From positions 1 to 64,000 of the forward strand of contig JAXIVH010000064.1 of NCBI GenBank assembly GCA_036785325.1: DNA of 64,000 nucleotides, written 5' to 3'. The notes beneath the pieces were generated by a model. That model was not told where the DNA came from, searched no databases, and saw only the letters and a program-made list of their open reading frames with translations. The stretch's first letter is position 1, and every line of letters starts with the position of its first letter. The stretch comes from Urophycis tenuis (lineage: Eukaryota > Chordata > Actinopteri > Gadiformes > Phycidae). Positions 51,527 to 62,379 of the stretch are shown here, one piece after another. A program made the position numbers and the translations under genes.

Positions 51527-52086
51527 AGGACCTCACATCTTCTAAATGCACCATCACTGCAGAATTCACTTTATTCACTGCATTCACTGTATTCACTTTA
51601 TTCATTCATTTAGTCACTTTATTTAGTACTGCCATGGGAACTATACGTATTGCTGTATATTATATATACCTACGTAGTTACTGTAGCGGTACGACGCACT
51701 ACCTCATCTTATTCCATTACACATTCACTGAGATATATTGATATATTTATTAGTTTCTATTATAGTTTGTACGGGTATATTAGCTTACACTTAAGTTGAG
51801 TAAGTTAAGTATATGCTAATATAACAAAATGTTAGGCTAGTTGTTTTTTATTTATTTAGTTAGTTGGTAGTTAGTTAGTTGGTTTATAAGTTACTGTAGT
51901 TTATTGTTATATTGTTGTTAATTGTTTTAGGTATATTTTTATATTAGGGTATATTTTATTTTATTTTATTTATTTTAGGTATATTTTATTTTGTGTATAT
52001 TTCTTTTCCTTCTGTTTTGATCTGTTGCAAAATAATTTCCCTCGGGATGAATAAAGTCTCTTGAATCTTGAATCTTGAATCTTGAA

Positions 52087-53097
52087 TCTTTGAGGTTTGT
52101 TAAAAACTCAAAACCAGCTCAGCCCAACTAATCTTTAAAGCTAATAAATATTCACGTCCAGGCAACACACAAAACATGTAAGGAAAGGGACAGGGGATAT
52201 GAGTGAAGATTACATCTAAAGACCTTTGTCCGAACCACCCTGAAGAGTATGTGCACTTCAGTTAGTGGGGGGATTTGTGGACTCATTCAACATAGACCTC
52301 AGACGAAAAATATTAATTAGTTCAAAATGTTTTGTATTTTGAACTAATAGTATAGAAATGAATGACAATTATCAGATTTGACTTCATTATTTTGTATTAT
52401 TTCTATACTCCCTAAATAATGTAATGATGTATTCATGTCTCATATTAGTGATGGTTAGGTTTCACATGATACATTGTGGTTCCACACAGACATGTTTACA
52501 TGATATAAAACATATTCCTGTAATTACTCCTGTGTAAAACAGCACAGTGGTAGAACATTTATGCTGATAAAGATTGTATAACAAGTTCATTTAACCTGAG
52601 CCTCATTGAACCTCTTTGTTCATTTTCTGACATGTGTGAAATAAAAGTAATCAAAAGGTGCTGACTGTACCAGAACAGGACAGTGTATTGATGAATCTGA
52701 TGAGTGCTTTTAGTGGCCGTCTGATGAGGCCTCTTTGTTCCACTGAGGAGTTTTCCCCAGCGAGCTGAGACATGAACACACTGGAGTCACATGGTTTAGG
52801 GGGAAGGAGAATATATTTGCATATATTATTTGAATATAATATATGGAATATATTTGCACTGTTAAACAACGCACTACCTCACTTTTCTTTTTTTTATTAC
52901 TTGTACTTTCTGTGTTCCTGTGTTGTCTGCACAATGTCTGTTTGTCTGTTGTTAGTCTGATTGTCCACTTGTTCATTTTGCACCGCAGGTCTGAGAGGAC
53001 TGCAATTTCATCTGTGCAATATGCCTGCCATGTAGCACATTTGACAATAAAGAGACTTGTATTGACCTGAATTGAATTGAGAAGCAGAGCCTTCACA
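52087..53097. other. No gene recognised; fragments shared with 28.2 kb
   Basis: At 52755-52802 the phrases GCTGAGACATGAACACACTGG and TGGTTTAGGGG match 28265-28300. The rest is AT-rich without motifs. Confidence 0.45.
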
Positions 53098-53548
53098 CTT
53101 TCTCTCTCTCCCTCCTCCTTTATCTCTCTCCCTCCCTCCCTCCCTCCCTCTCACCCTCTCTTTTTCTCTCTCCCTCCCTCACTCTCCCTCCCTCTCTCTC
53201 TCCCTCCCTCACTCTCCCTCCCTCTCTCTCTCCCTCCCTCTCTTTCCCTCCCTCTCTCTCCCTCCCTCCCTCTCGCCCTCTTTCTCTCTTTCTCTCTCAC
53301 ACTCTCTGTCTCTCCCTCCCCCTCTATCTCCTTTCCTCTCTCTCTCTCTGTCCCTCCCTCCCTCTCTCCCTCCCTCCCTCTCGCCCCCTCTCTCTTTCTC
53401 TCTCTCTCTCTCACACTCTCTGTCTCTCCCTCCCCCCCTCTCTCTCTCCTTTCCTCTCTCTCTCTGTCCCTCCTTCCCCCTCTGTCCCTCCCTCCTTCCC
53501 TCTCACTTCCCCTCTCTCTCTCTCTCTCTCTCTCCCCCTTTCACTTCC
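53098..53548. repeat. 450-bp polypyrimidine tract
   Basis: Almost pure C/T (CTCTCCCTCCC units) with two internal near-copies of about 125 bp, each containing the rare interruption CACACTCTCTGTCTCTCCC (about 53298 and 53411). Confidence 0.95.
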
Positions 53549-54172
53549 AGGTACTACAAGGCATTCCTGGGTTCTTTGAATAATCCCAGTAAAATATATT
53601 AAATATCGATCATTCTTGCTGACCTCCTTTTTATATGTCTGTTTCTGTGTCTTTACATGTGAATCAAATAAAATATTATATTTAAATCTTAACATTGTAT
53701 TACTGAATTGGTTTTAACATGATAAAACATTATTTACATCAAATGTATTTTTTACCAGTAGCTCTTTTACCCACTAGTGTCTTGACACTAACACAACACA
53801 ACACTAACACAAGAATAATACTCACTTATTTTAGATTGTAAATAACAATATAAGTTTACTGAATATGGAATAGTAAAAAAAATATCAAATTCACCTCTAA
53901 ATATACCTTATATTGGCTAATTTACCAAATGTAGATGAATAATAGTGTCCCTAATAGAGCTCCATGTTACCAGTAGGCTGCCCATTAGCCTTAGCTTAGC
54001 ACACACCACTGATATACTAACATACAAACAAACAACACAAACATATTGATGATAACTCACGGATCAGAAGCGACTACAGTACCTGAATCTTCTTCCTGCT
54101 GTAATGAACTGATCAACACCAAACCATCTGACTCAGTAACAAGGAAATGATGTTGTGAACCAACCAGTTGGT
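53549..54172. other. No gene recognised
   Basis: AT-rich. An AATAAA lies at about 53668. No coding signal. Confidence 0.4.
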
Positions 54173-54808
54173 CCAGTTCCCCTCCCAGTTTATACTCCTC
54201 CCAGACTAAACTCTGGTAGGCTGCTGTTGAATGCCCTCACTCACTAAAGAAGATTTATCCCCTTATTAAAATATGAACCTGAGAGACAGAGAAAAAAAAG
54301 ACACTTAGATTTTAGTTCAATGAGCATGTGTAGACACATTAATTTAATTATAAACATGTACATACACGGTCGTCATAATGTGTGTGTGTGTGTGTGTGTG
54401 TTTGTTTGGGTGTGTACCTGATTGTGTGATTACCTGCCTATAAAGGGTGTAACAAGAGGAAGAAGGAAGAAACACGAGACGAATCCAACCCAACAAGATG
54501 AATCACTAAAGGGAAATGAATGAGGAACATAACCCTGTCTATTATAGAAACATAACCCATTCATAATGAAGACATTACTTATGCTATACTGTTCACTGTC
54601 TTTCTCTGCAATAATCTGTAATGCTGTGAAATCATCAACAGTTGAAGACAGCTTGAAATGTTTAAAGAATAGATTTTGGTAACATGATAATCCATCAGAG
54701 CTCTCAGAGCTTTTAATAAGGTGATTAGTCTTCCTCAGTGAGTGAGGGCATTCAACAGCAGCCTACCAGAGGTTAGTCTGGGAGGAGTATAAACTGGGAG
54801 GGGAACTG
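54173..54808. repeat. 81-bp near-perfect inverted repeat, 475-bp spacer
   Basis: Arm 54173-54253 and arm 54729-54808 are reverse complements with about three differences. Each contains TCCCAGTTTATACTCCTCCC or its complement. The spacer holds a (GT)n at about 54379-54401 and no ORF. Confidence 0.9.
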
Positions 54809-54920
54809 ATTGATTGACTGATTGATTGGCTGGTTTCCTCAGTGGAGGCCGGTGGGGGGGGGGGCAGAGTTGGGGAGGTGGGTTCATCCTGCAGGTTCTC
54901 CTCTTGTTCCTCCATCCTAA

Positions 54921-54921
<1 letters not shown>

Positions 54922-54993
<72 letters not shown>

Positions 54994-55003
54994 TGTGTGT
55001 GTG
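54922..55003. repeat. (GT)n microsatellite
   Basis: About 80 bp of GT following a G-rich stretch that includes a run of ten G (54854-54863). Confidence 0.95.
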
Positions 55004-55200
55004 TCTAGCACACAGGGTGCTGTGATGCGTCTAGTGCAGTAGTGCAGTAGCTAGAGGCGAGGTGCATGCCTACTTGCCATCTGCTTGCAACCCTCTGGCT
55101 TACAGCTTGCTGCCGCTGGCTAGCCCCTGCAGTGAACGGAGAAGCAGCCCTGGGTCGCTCAGTCCGTCAACTTTGTGATAGAAAATAATATCAATACGAA

Positions 55201-56420
55201 TGTGGCAGGTTGAGTGTTGCTCCTCCTCCACTCAGGTGATTTCTGGTGGGCGGATTGCAGAGTGGTTTCACCTGTATAAGTGCTGCGCCTTCTCTGGTGC
55301 GCACACTGCTGCCTGGCACTCGTGGTGAGGACTCGGTGTGGCGTGCGTGGATTGTTGGCTTGCTCCGGTTGTTTGGCGTGCTTCAGTCACTTGAAGGAAA
55401 GTCGGCATGACGCTACTTTCGTGCAATTTTATGGCACCTTTATGGTGTGACAACTGCCGTTATTTTGTAACTTTCCAGCGTTTGCCATGTTGTTCGGGGG
55501 CAGCGTTAAGAGTGAGGGGAGTGTGGCCTCCGCTCCATACTATTACCGCAGCCGGTGAGCAGTTTCGGGGGCATAAAGCTCTCTTCGTTCGGGTAAGCGT
55601 GCTCTTTTGTTAACCTGCTGGTTGTGTTAGCTTTGTGCCGTCTGCTCTCTGTCCTGCTGTAGCTGTTGAAGCCACAGCGGCCCTTTTCTTCCTCCTCCTG
55701 TGCTCTGGGGAAGCTGCCCTGCAGGGCTCTGACGTATCCTCCACCTGGCTATCCCAAACCTAAACCGTCCCCGGCCTCCGGTCCTGGTGCGGCCGCTCCG
55801 TCTTAAACATCCGCTCCGTCGTCTTCTACCTCCGCTCTGTCTTCTACATCCGCTCCGTCGTCTTCATCGGCTGCTCCGGCACCGCTTCCCTTTTTCTCAC
55901 ACAGTCCTCTGCGGCGGCTGCGTTTCCACGCAGTTCTCCGTCCCACCACAACTATCGGTTTGGTTAATGGTCTAGTTTTTTTTCCTTTCGTTTCTTTTGT
56001 GTTTGTGTTTTTTTTTTGGTTTATTTCGATGGGTTGAATCCTATACCTATATTTTCGTGTGTTACGTTTTGGTTTTGTTGACCAGTCTCTTTTTGGGGTT
56101 AAGCATATCCGTATTTCCTCATTTCTGATTTATTTCTTTGGGGTTCAATTGATTATATATTTTCTGTTTTAGTTTGCGGTGATAAATACGCCTGGCCCCC
56201 ACCCACAGCTAAATTTTGTTGTTTTGGTTTATTATCACTTGTTTTAAGAATGAGTTGGTTTCCTGTATATTTGTATTTGGGTTTAATATTTGGTTATCAG
56301 TCAGTGCTGTTCCTGTGTGTGGGTGTGAGTGCTGTGTGTGTATGTGTGTGTGTTTTTAATATAGTCCTCTGTTTTAAATGATTGCCTCAACAACCTGAGT
56401 GTCTCACCACAGCAGTAGTG
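55201..56420 (+). mobile_element. LTR-like repeat, possible copy 3
   Basis: Starts TGTGGCAGG, as copy 2 does. The flank just before it (CAACTTTGTGATAGAAAATAAT) resembles 31583-31605, which lies upstream of copy 1. A CTCCGTC-type tandem region (55790-55880) sits where the other copies have minisatellites. The 3' landmarks are less clear than in copies 1 and 2. Confidence 0.4.
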
Positions 56421-56827
56421 TAATTTTGACAATAGAGGTTCATTCAACATAGGTAATGAATTACAGGCGTCGCTGACCTTGTTGTCTATGCTAGCAGCTG
56501 TTGTGCACTTAAATGTTTTATTTTATAATGCTGCTTATGTCTATATGCACAGGATGAACAGCATGCCAGAGTTGGAAATTAGCCCCTAGCTAATACAGCC
56601 ACATTTACAGAAATGTCCATGAATGTGTATTGTCCTTCCTCTAAACAGATTAATAAAAAAAGAAAAAGCAATATTGTTATTTGAGTGATTTGTGGTTTCT
56701 TTCAGTACTTGTTTTTTTTCCTTTTCATTAATGACTTATTGTATTCTTTTTTTTCCCCTAGCAGCATTAATTCAGCCCTGATTGAATTCGATTGAACCAC
56801 AAAGGCACCTTTAAGAGCCAATCTTTC
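56421..56827. other. No gene recognised
   Basis: AT-rich. Ends with a pyrimidine tract and TAGCAG that could be an acceptor for the following exon relic. Confidence 0.35.
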
Positions 56828-56968
<141 letters not shown>

Positions 56969-56974
56969 GTAGTA

Positions 56975-57487
56975 ATGCCAGGTGGGAGTACTTTAAAAAA
57001 GTGCCCTCATTGTGAGGGCATTCTTCCCTGTGCAAAAAAATCTGCACAAATTGTCTCAAGGAGCAGCCCACTAAACCACACCTCAAAAAGATGTTGGAAA
57101 GGTTTGATGAGAAGCGGGAGGACTGGGTGGCTTCCCAAAAGAAAACGCAGTATATCCCAGATAAAGGATGAGATGGTTGTCATGGCATGTAGACAATTGA
57201 GGCTACCTTAGTTTAACATTTAACTGTCACAATCACTGTTGCATGGAATAGTTGCAGGCTTCTTTATTGAATCCAACAGTCAATGCATTAACTTACTGTA
57301 ATGTCATTGCAGCTTGAAAAACTCCAGGCTGCAGGCTACAAGCCTGTCCTCGTTCTGGGCAAAGCAGGGAAAACGAAGCACAAGGTGCAGCTTTTTACAC
57401 CTCGCTGCACCTTGGATCGGTTTGCGGTGGAGTCCATTAAAAAAATGGGCTCCATTCACGAATATGTGTGTGAAGGAATGATTTTTT
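56975..57487 (+). pseudogene. Relic of an uncharacterised fish family (zinc-ribbon start plus MLERFDEKREDWV motif)
   Basis: First block: MPGGSTLKKCPHCEGILPC in one frame, then after an A7 run (about 57037) a shifted frame gives CTNCLKEQPTKPHLKKMLER and FDEKREDWVASQKK. The C-x2-C ... C-x2-C layout suggests a zinc ribbon. Second block (57313-57480): LEKLQAAGYKPVLVLGKAGK, then VQLFTPRCTLDRFAVESIKK and IHEYVCEG. Both blocks fit a family of multi-exon fish proteins without assigned function (recollection, not search). The frameshift at the A-run and the TGA after PDKG indicate a pseudogene. Confidence 0.5.
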
Positions 57488-57908
57488 ACTTTTTATAAAT
57501 TCCGTGCACCTTTGTTTACCAAAATACTAACTGCATCTTGTTATTTTTCTACCACATTAATGTACAGTGTGGAGCTATTGCCATTGAGACTCTGTTGCCA
57601 TTTGCAGTTACCCATTGCTTTTAGTGAGCAACACTTGCACAGGCTGGACCCCTTATGGCACTGTGGCGGAGAGTGAGGAGATGATCACTCTTCATCTTTT
57701 TCCCTGAGACCCCAGCAGTGATGTGGGACCCTCTGTGTCCACTGAGGCACTGGAATATATCACTATATAACATGTACTAATCAACCTATTTTTGTTTGTT
57801 TAGAGTTGGGTTAGGCTTAGGGCTTAACTTAAACTTGCAGTGTTTTATTTCTGGTGCTGTGAGACATGAATTTTACCAAGGAGTGAGTGTTATCTTATGT
57901 CATCTTAG

Positions 57909-58105
57909 ATGGCGATGGACATAGCACAGGTGGAGGGACAATGAAGGAGATGGAGAGGCAGGTGGAGGTACAAGTGAAGGAGATGGAGAGGCAGGTGGAG
58001 GGACAAGTGAAGGAGATGGAGAGGCAGGTGGAGGAGGTGGAGCCACAGGTGAAGGAGGTGGATGCGTGGGTGGAGGAGGAGTCATGCCTGGACAAGGAAG
58101 GGCCA
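57909..58105 (+). pseudogene. Exon-like block with 33-bp repeats (KEMERQVE repeats)
   Basis: Between an ATCTTAG acceptor and a GCCAG/GTAAGG donor the frame reads DGDGHSTGGGTMKEMERQVE and then three more KEMERQVE-type units of 11 residues before a Glu-rich end. The 33-bp unit is AAGGAGATGGAGAGGCAGGT plus about 13 bp. It may be a further exon of the preceding relic, or just a repeat that stays open. Confidence 0.35.
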
Positions 58106-58545
58106 GGTAAGGAGAAAATATTTCTGCATGCATGCTACCACTGTTATGTTACACAAAGAAAACTTCCTTGTATCTTAAGAACATAAAGACATGAATGACC
58201 TGCAGTGTTCTGCTTCTAAACTCATCAAATGTCTTGGACCTGAACACCTTTGACTATGTCCAGACTGCAGGCAAAAGTAAACCAAATCATATCAATCACA
58301 TGTGACTCAGATATATTCGTTTCATGACAGGTGGGAACAGCATAAAACATATGGAGTCCGATCTTTTCAAATCAGATTTGGGCCACTTAAGTATGTGGAA
58401 TGTTTTGCAATACGCCCTCAGTCTGAAAAGTCAAATCAGAATTCATGCAACTTTTATGTCACTTGCGTCAGTGGACACGATTCAGTAGTATACATTTCGT
58501 GATGGTGAGCATGAAACGGTGAAATGGTGAGTGTGATACCAGGTT

Positions 58546-58586
58546 GCACACACAAACACACACACACAAACACACACAAACACACA

Positions 58587-58673
<87 letters not shown>

Positions 58674-58695
58674 CACAAACACACAAACACACACA
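58546..58695. repeat. (CA)n microsatellite abutting a LINE 3' end
   Basis: 150 bp of CA with CAAACA interruptions. The LINE at 58696-59775 begins directly at its edge. Confidence 0.95.
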
Positions 58696-59775
58696 TTTTA
58701 ATTGTTTATTTAAATCCACAAATTACATTGTATAAAAAAGGATTCAAATAATTGCAGAGAAAACAAGCCTTGACACTCAAGGATACAGAAAGCATCGCCT
58801 GCGCCACACAGCAAGGCTGCCTATTGTGGCTGATACCGAACAGAACCTAGCCAGTTGTCTACATTTGGTTTTTGGCAGACCTTCCAGTATTAGCCCGCTG
58901 ACTGTGAGTTTATGGACATGCCCCAAACTACCAAAGATCAGACCAATCAACTTACAAGTATAGCCCAGGTTACTAACTCTTGAGGTGATAGGCTGGTACT
59001 TTGCCATCTTTTCACAGAAGGCGATGTCCATATATAAGTCAAAGACGCAACCTACCTCAATGATCAGTGCCTCCCTCCTATCTTTGTCCACCAAGACAAT
59101 ATCAGGGGTGTTTGGGATGTTAATAGACAGGTCATTGGTACTGCCAAACCACTCTGACATTACACGGGAATGTTTGTACACAGATGCATTTGGGTATATT
59201 GCTTTTACAGTACTGGCAATCAAGTCCACAATACGGTTATGGCGTGCAATATAGAGTCTTTTGTACATGTTGCAACCATTTAGAATATGGGCAACAGATT
59301 CGTAATTTTGGGTGGAATTCATATGCATTATGCAGTGTGGTTGGTGATTTGCAGGGTACCACAATGCCAGGTTGTACTTGGTAGGCAACACCTGCAGTCT
59401 GCCTTTCGTGGTAAAGCAGAGAATGTCCTCCCCTACAGCCGCATTCCTGTACATTGAATGGGAGACAGAGTGGTCAGCAAAGCCCAGGCATGCTAACTTT
59501 CCCTGCATCCTGAGTCCGGTCCAGTGTAGCATTGTGTCTGTTTGTTTGATGTGGAGCAGAAGCCTCCTTGCTGTAGTGCTCTGTAATGTGTATTGCATGT
59601 CATTGTGGAAGACAGTAGCCTCCACTGAAATAGATGGGTTTGTGATCACTGCATCGGTTGCCTCTGGTGCAGTGTGTGTATTCTCTTGTGTCCATCTCAG
59701 TTTGGCTCCCATTCTGGTGCACAGGTCATTCAGGTCCGGCCAGTCTGACCGAACACCAAAGCCCACGGCGAGGGA
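58696..59775 (-). mobile_element. LINE fragment with C-terminal restriction-like endonuclease (R2/NeSL-type), between (AC)n tracts
   Basis: About 1.1 kb: a 3' UTR at 58696-58776 (TTTAAATAAACAATTAAAATG, then GTGTGT on the minus strand) and coding sequence from 58777 to about 59775. Both edges pass straight into AC/TG repeat. The 5' edge GCCCACGGCGAGGGAGCAC resembles the 17-bp core of the adjacent array. Confidence 0.75.
58777..59775 (-). CDS. LINE ORF C-terminus: CCHC-like finger and restriction-like endonuclease
   Basis: The minus-strand frame is open from the repeat array to the stop at 58777. Features: LPTKYNLALWYPANHQPHCI, then a finger-like H-C-x3-H ... ESVAHILNGC block, then NTPDIVLVDKDRREALIIEV, which matches the PD...(D/E)-x-V core of restriction-like endonucleases of R2/NeSL-type LINEs, then EKMAKYQPITSRVSNLGYTC and LARFCSVSATIGSLAVWRRR at the end. 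The RT domain is missing (5' truncation). The frame continuing into CVCVCV is only the repeat. About 330 residues are intact. These enzymes nick target DNA, and in the related elements Dong and R2 they give sequence-specific insertion. Confidence 0.75.
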   Translation of the reverse strand, partial: SLAVGFGVRSDWPDLNDLCTRMGAKLRWTQENTHTAPEATDAVITNPSISVEATVFHNDMQYTLQSTTARRLLLHIKQTDTMLHWTGLRMQGKLACLGFADHSVSHSMYRNAAVGEDILCFTTKGRLQVLPTKYNLALWYPANHQPHCIMHMNSTQNYESVAHILNGCNMYKRLYIARHNRIVDLIASTVKAIYPNASVYKHSRVMSEWFGSTNDLSINIPNTPDIVLVDKDRREALIIEVGCVFDLYMDIAFCEKMAKYQPITSRVSNLGYTCKLIGLIFGSLGHVHKLTVSGLILEGLPKTKCRQLARFCSVSATIGSLAVWRRRCFLYP

Positions 59776-59780
59776 GCACA

Positions 59781-59824
<44 letters not shown>

Positions 59825-59887
59825 ACACGCTGGTGAGGGAGCACACACACACACACACAGACACACCACACACACACACACACACTG

Positions 59888-59918
<31 letters not shown>

Positions 59919-59928
59919 AGGGAGCATA

Positions 59929-60012
<84 letters not shown>

Positions 60013-60056
60013 ACACGCTGGTGAGGGAGCACACACGCACACACACACAGACACAC

Positions 60057-60089
<33 letters not shown>

Positions 60090-60131
60090 ACCACACACAC
60101 ACACACACACACACTGACACGCTGGTGAGGG

Positions 60132-60205
<74 letters not shown>

Positions 60206-60568
60206 GACACGCTGGTGAGGGCGCACACACACACACACACACATGGACACGCTGGTGAGGGAGCACACACACACTGACACACACACACACACACACACAG
60301 ACACACACACAGACAAACACACACTGACACACTGGTGAGGGAGTACACACACACACACACACACACGGACATGCTAATGAGGGAGCACACATACACACAC
60401 TCATATGATGGACACGCTGGTGAGGGAGCACATACACACATACAAACACACAAACACACACAAACACACATGGACACGCTGGTGAGGGAGAACACACACA
60501 CACACACACACACACAGACATGCTGGTGAAGGAGCACACACACACACAGACACACAAACACACACACG

Positions 60569-60606
<38 letters not shown>

Positions 60607-60649
60607 TGCTGGTGAAGGAGCACACACACACACAGACACACAAACACAC

Positions 60650-60703
<54 letters not shown>

Positions 60704-60704
60704 A
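59776..60704. repeat. (AC)n array with 13 copies of a 17-bp core
   Basis: The core ACGCTGGTGAGGGAGCA and variants occur near 59767, 59822, 59908, 60015, 60119, 60208, 60247, 60326, 60369, 60414, 60475, 60521 and 60604, joined by AC tracts of different lengths with GACACAC and CCACAC interruptions. All open frames over this region are repeat artefacts. Confidence 0.95.
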
Positions 60705-60734
60705 ATTATTGATTTCTTCCTGAATGTGTCCCAG

Positions 60735-60812
60735 AGAAAACGTCACTACTGGGTGTTGGACTTGAAGAGCATCACTCTGTACCAGAACGAAGGCAGCAGC
60801 AAGTACTACAAG
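60735..60812 (+). pseudogene. PRKD-like PH-domain exon 1
   Basis: The acceptor is TGTCCCAG and the donor GTATTG, 26 codons: RKRHYWVLDLKSITLYQNEG, then SSKYYK. It is the beta-strand pair at the start of the PRKD PH domain (KRHYWRLD and ITL(F/Y)QN in PRKDs). It is intact and joins the next exon in phase 0. Confidence 0.75.
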
Positions 60813-61213
60813 GTATTGTGTTGACCAGGGCTCTAGTTCCTGTGTCCACAACTCACTCACTCACTCACCCTCACTCACTCACACACTCCTGGACTCTCTT
60901 TCCTCAGATTTTGTGACATCTAGTGGACAAATTGAGTTCCTCCACCCGTTCCCGTGTTTCCATGCACAAACCCGTTATGGCAGAGAGGAAAGAAGCTCGA
61001 TGTTTTGCGTGTCTAAAACATATGGAAATCCCTCATAATGCACGTATAACCACCGTGAAACTTGAGTTTGTGTCCAAATTCGCCCCGTAACATGAAACTA
61101 TATTTTAATTGACACTGGGTGTAAATGCTTTCTGGGTCACTGGGTAAACCAAACAAGTGAGCATGAGTTGTTCATATTCAGTCATTCCTCATCCTCTTCC
61201 TCCTCCTCCCCAG

Positions 61214-61499
61214 GAGATCCCTCTCTCGGAGGTGCTGCAGGTCAGGGGCCCCGCGGAGCTCACGGTGGACGCGTTGCCGGGGCAACCGGCCCCACTGGTT
61301 GGAGGTGGTGACGGGCCGGGCCGTGTACTGCCTGCCAGCCCACGCCCAGGTCTGGGGGAGGGACTTGCGGCGAGCCCTGATGCCCGTGTTGTGCGGCAGC
61401 GGCGACGGGGGGGGGGGGGGGGAGGGCGGAGCCGTGGCCGTCCGGGCCAATCACGGTGGAGGCGGGAGACCGCCAGCGGGGGGGGGGGGGGGGGGCAAG
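61214..61499 (+). pseudogene. PRKD-like PH-domain exon 2, frameshifted
   Basis: Begins EIPLSEVLQVRGPAELTVDA after CTCCCCAG. Between about 61270 and 61299 the coding frame shifts by one; the new frame gives WLEVVTGRAVYCLPAHAQVW and then LRRALMPV, fitting the C-terminal strand and helix of the PH domain. The exon then runs into G tracts (10-18 G) before a GTAGGA donor. The polyG tracts are prone to length error. Confidence 0.7.
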
Positions 61500-61883
61500 G
61501 TAGGAGCCGGGACGCACACCCGATGGTGTCCACGGCGACGAGTCGAGTTGTGTTTCACGAGGCGTGACTGCTGTGATTCGGTTGTGAATCTACTCTTTTA
61601 TGTGCTATTGTAATGCAGTTGACCAGATTTAATGGGTCAATCGATAGTTGCAGGGTGACGCCTATATTTTGTATTCCATCGCTACAAGTTCCAGATCCGT
61701 GATCCTCTGTAGGAGTGTATCCATGATAGATGAAGATATAACTTTATTAACATGTTGTTTTTCCACAGGCCTGCACAGAGAAGCGAGTGCAGTGAGTAGT
61801 GCCTCATTACAACTGCATGTCAACATTACAATGATCCTTATCCTGGCCGTCAGCACTGCGTCTGACGGCTGGGTGCTCTGCAG

Positions 61884-62018
61884 GACATCAGCCTTGTGTA
61901 TCAGATCCTCACTGACAAGATGCTGGGCTCAGGGCAGTTTGGTGTTGTGTTTGAAGGTACTGTGGGACTCTAGGGCGCTCTCCAAACCAAGCTGAAGAAC
62001 GAGGCCACCATCTTACAG
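61884..62018 (+). pseudogene. PRKD-like kinase-domain exon lacking the VAIK lysine
   Basis: 45 codons in one frame: DISLVYQILTDKMLGSGQFG, VVFEG, then a short unrelated stretch with TAG, then TKLKNEATILQ and a GTACTG donor. The Gly-rich loop GSGQFG is present, but the segment with the ATP-anchoring Lys is missing (about 15 codons short of the expected exon). Confidence 0.75.
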
Positions 62019-62192
62019 GTACTGCAACAGACTCTTTCGCACGGCAAAGCAGCACCAGATGCATGTGGCTCTTTTGTGTAACCGTGTGTGTCTGTGTGTA
62101 AACATGTGTGTGTCTGTGTGAGAGAGACATGGATTATTTCTGTGTGGTTTTACTTGTGTGTCTCTGTGTGCGTGTGCCGCGCTCCCTCCCAG

Positions 62193-62357
62193 AATCAGTC
62201 CCACCGCCCCGGGGAGGTGTTGATGGAGGCCATGTTGGAGACGGTGGAACACATCTTGGTGGTGATGGAGAAGCTCCATGGAGACATGCTGGAGATGATC
62301 CTCTCCAGTGAGACGGGGTGGCTCCCGGAGCGCAGCACGCACTTCCTGGTCACAAAG
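62193..62357 (+). pseudogene. PRKD-like kinase N-lobe exon
   Basis: 55 codons, AG/GT bordered: NQSHRPGEVLMEAMLETVEH, ILVVMEKLHGDMLEMILSSE and TGWLPERSTHFLVTK. VVMEKLHGDMLEMILSSE is characteristic of PRKDs. No stop inside. The next PRKD exon with the catalytic loop was not found. Confidence 0.8.
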
Positions 62358-62379
62358 GTCCGCCCCCCCCCCCCTCCCC

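Larger units (their letters stand above)
48325..52086 (+). mobile_element. CR1/Rex1-like LINE, near full length
   Basis: A 5' region, an endonuclease-linker ORF (48441-50150), a frameshifted middle, a reverse transcriptase ORF (50354-51526), a 500-bp 3' UTR and a (TTGAATC)n tail at 52050-52086. It is the best preserved LINE in the window. Confidence 0.88.
60735..62357 (+). pseudogene. Protein kinase D (PRKD)-like pseudogene, four exons
   Basis: Exons with AG/GT borders: 60735-60812 and 61214-61499 (PH domain), 61884-62018 (start of kinase domain) and 62193-62357 (kinase N-lobe end). In PRKD the PH domain precedes the kinase domain, and this order is kept. Defects are a one-base shift in the second PH exon, an in-frame TAG and a deletion removing the ATP-anchoring lysine segment in the third, and no further kinase exons downstream. 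PRKDs are diacylglycerol-activated Ser/Thr kinases of the Golgi and signalling pathways. This copy is an unprocessed partial duplicate with introns. Family assignment rests on motif recognition. Confidence 0.75.
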
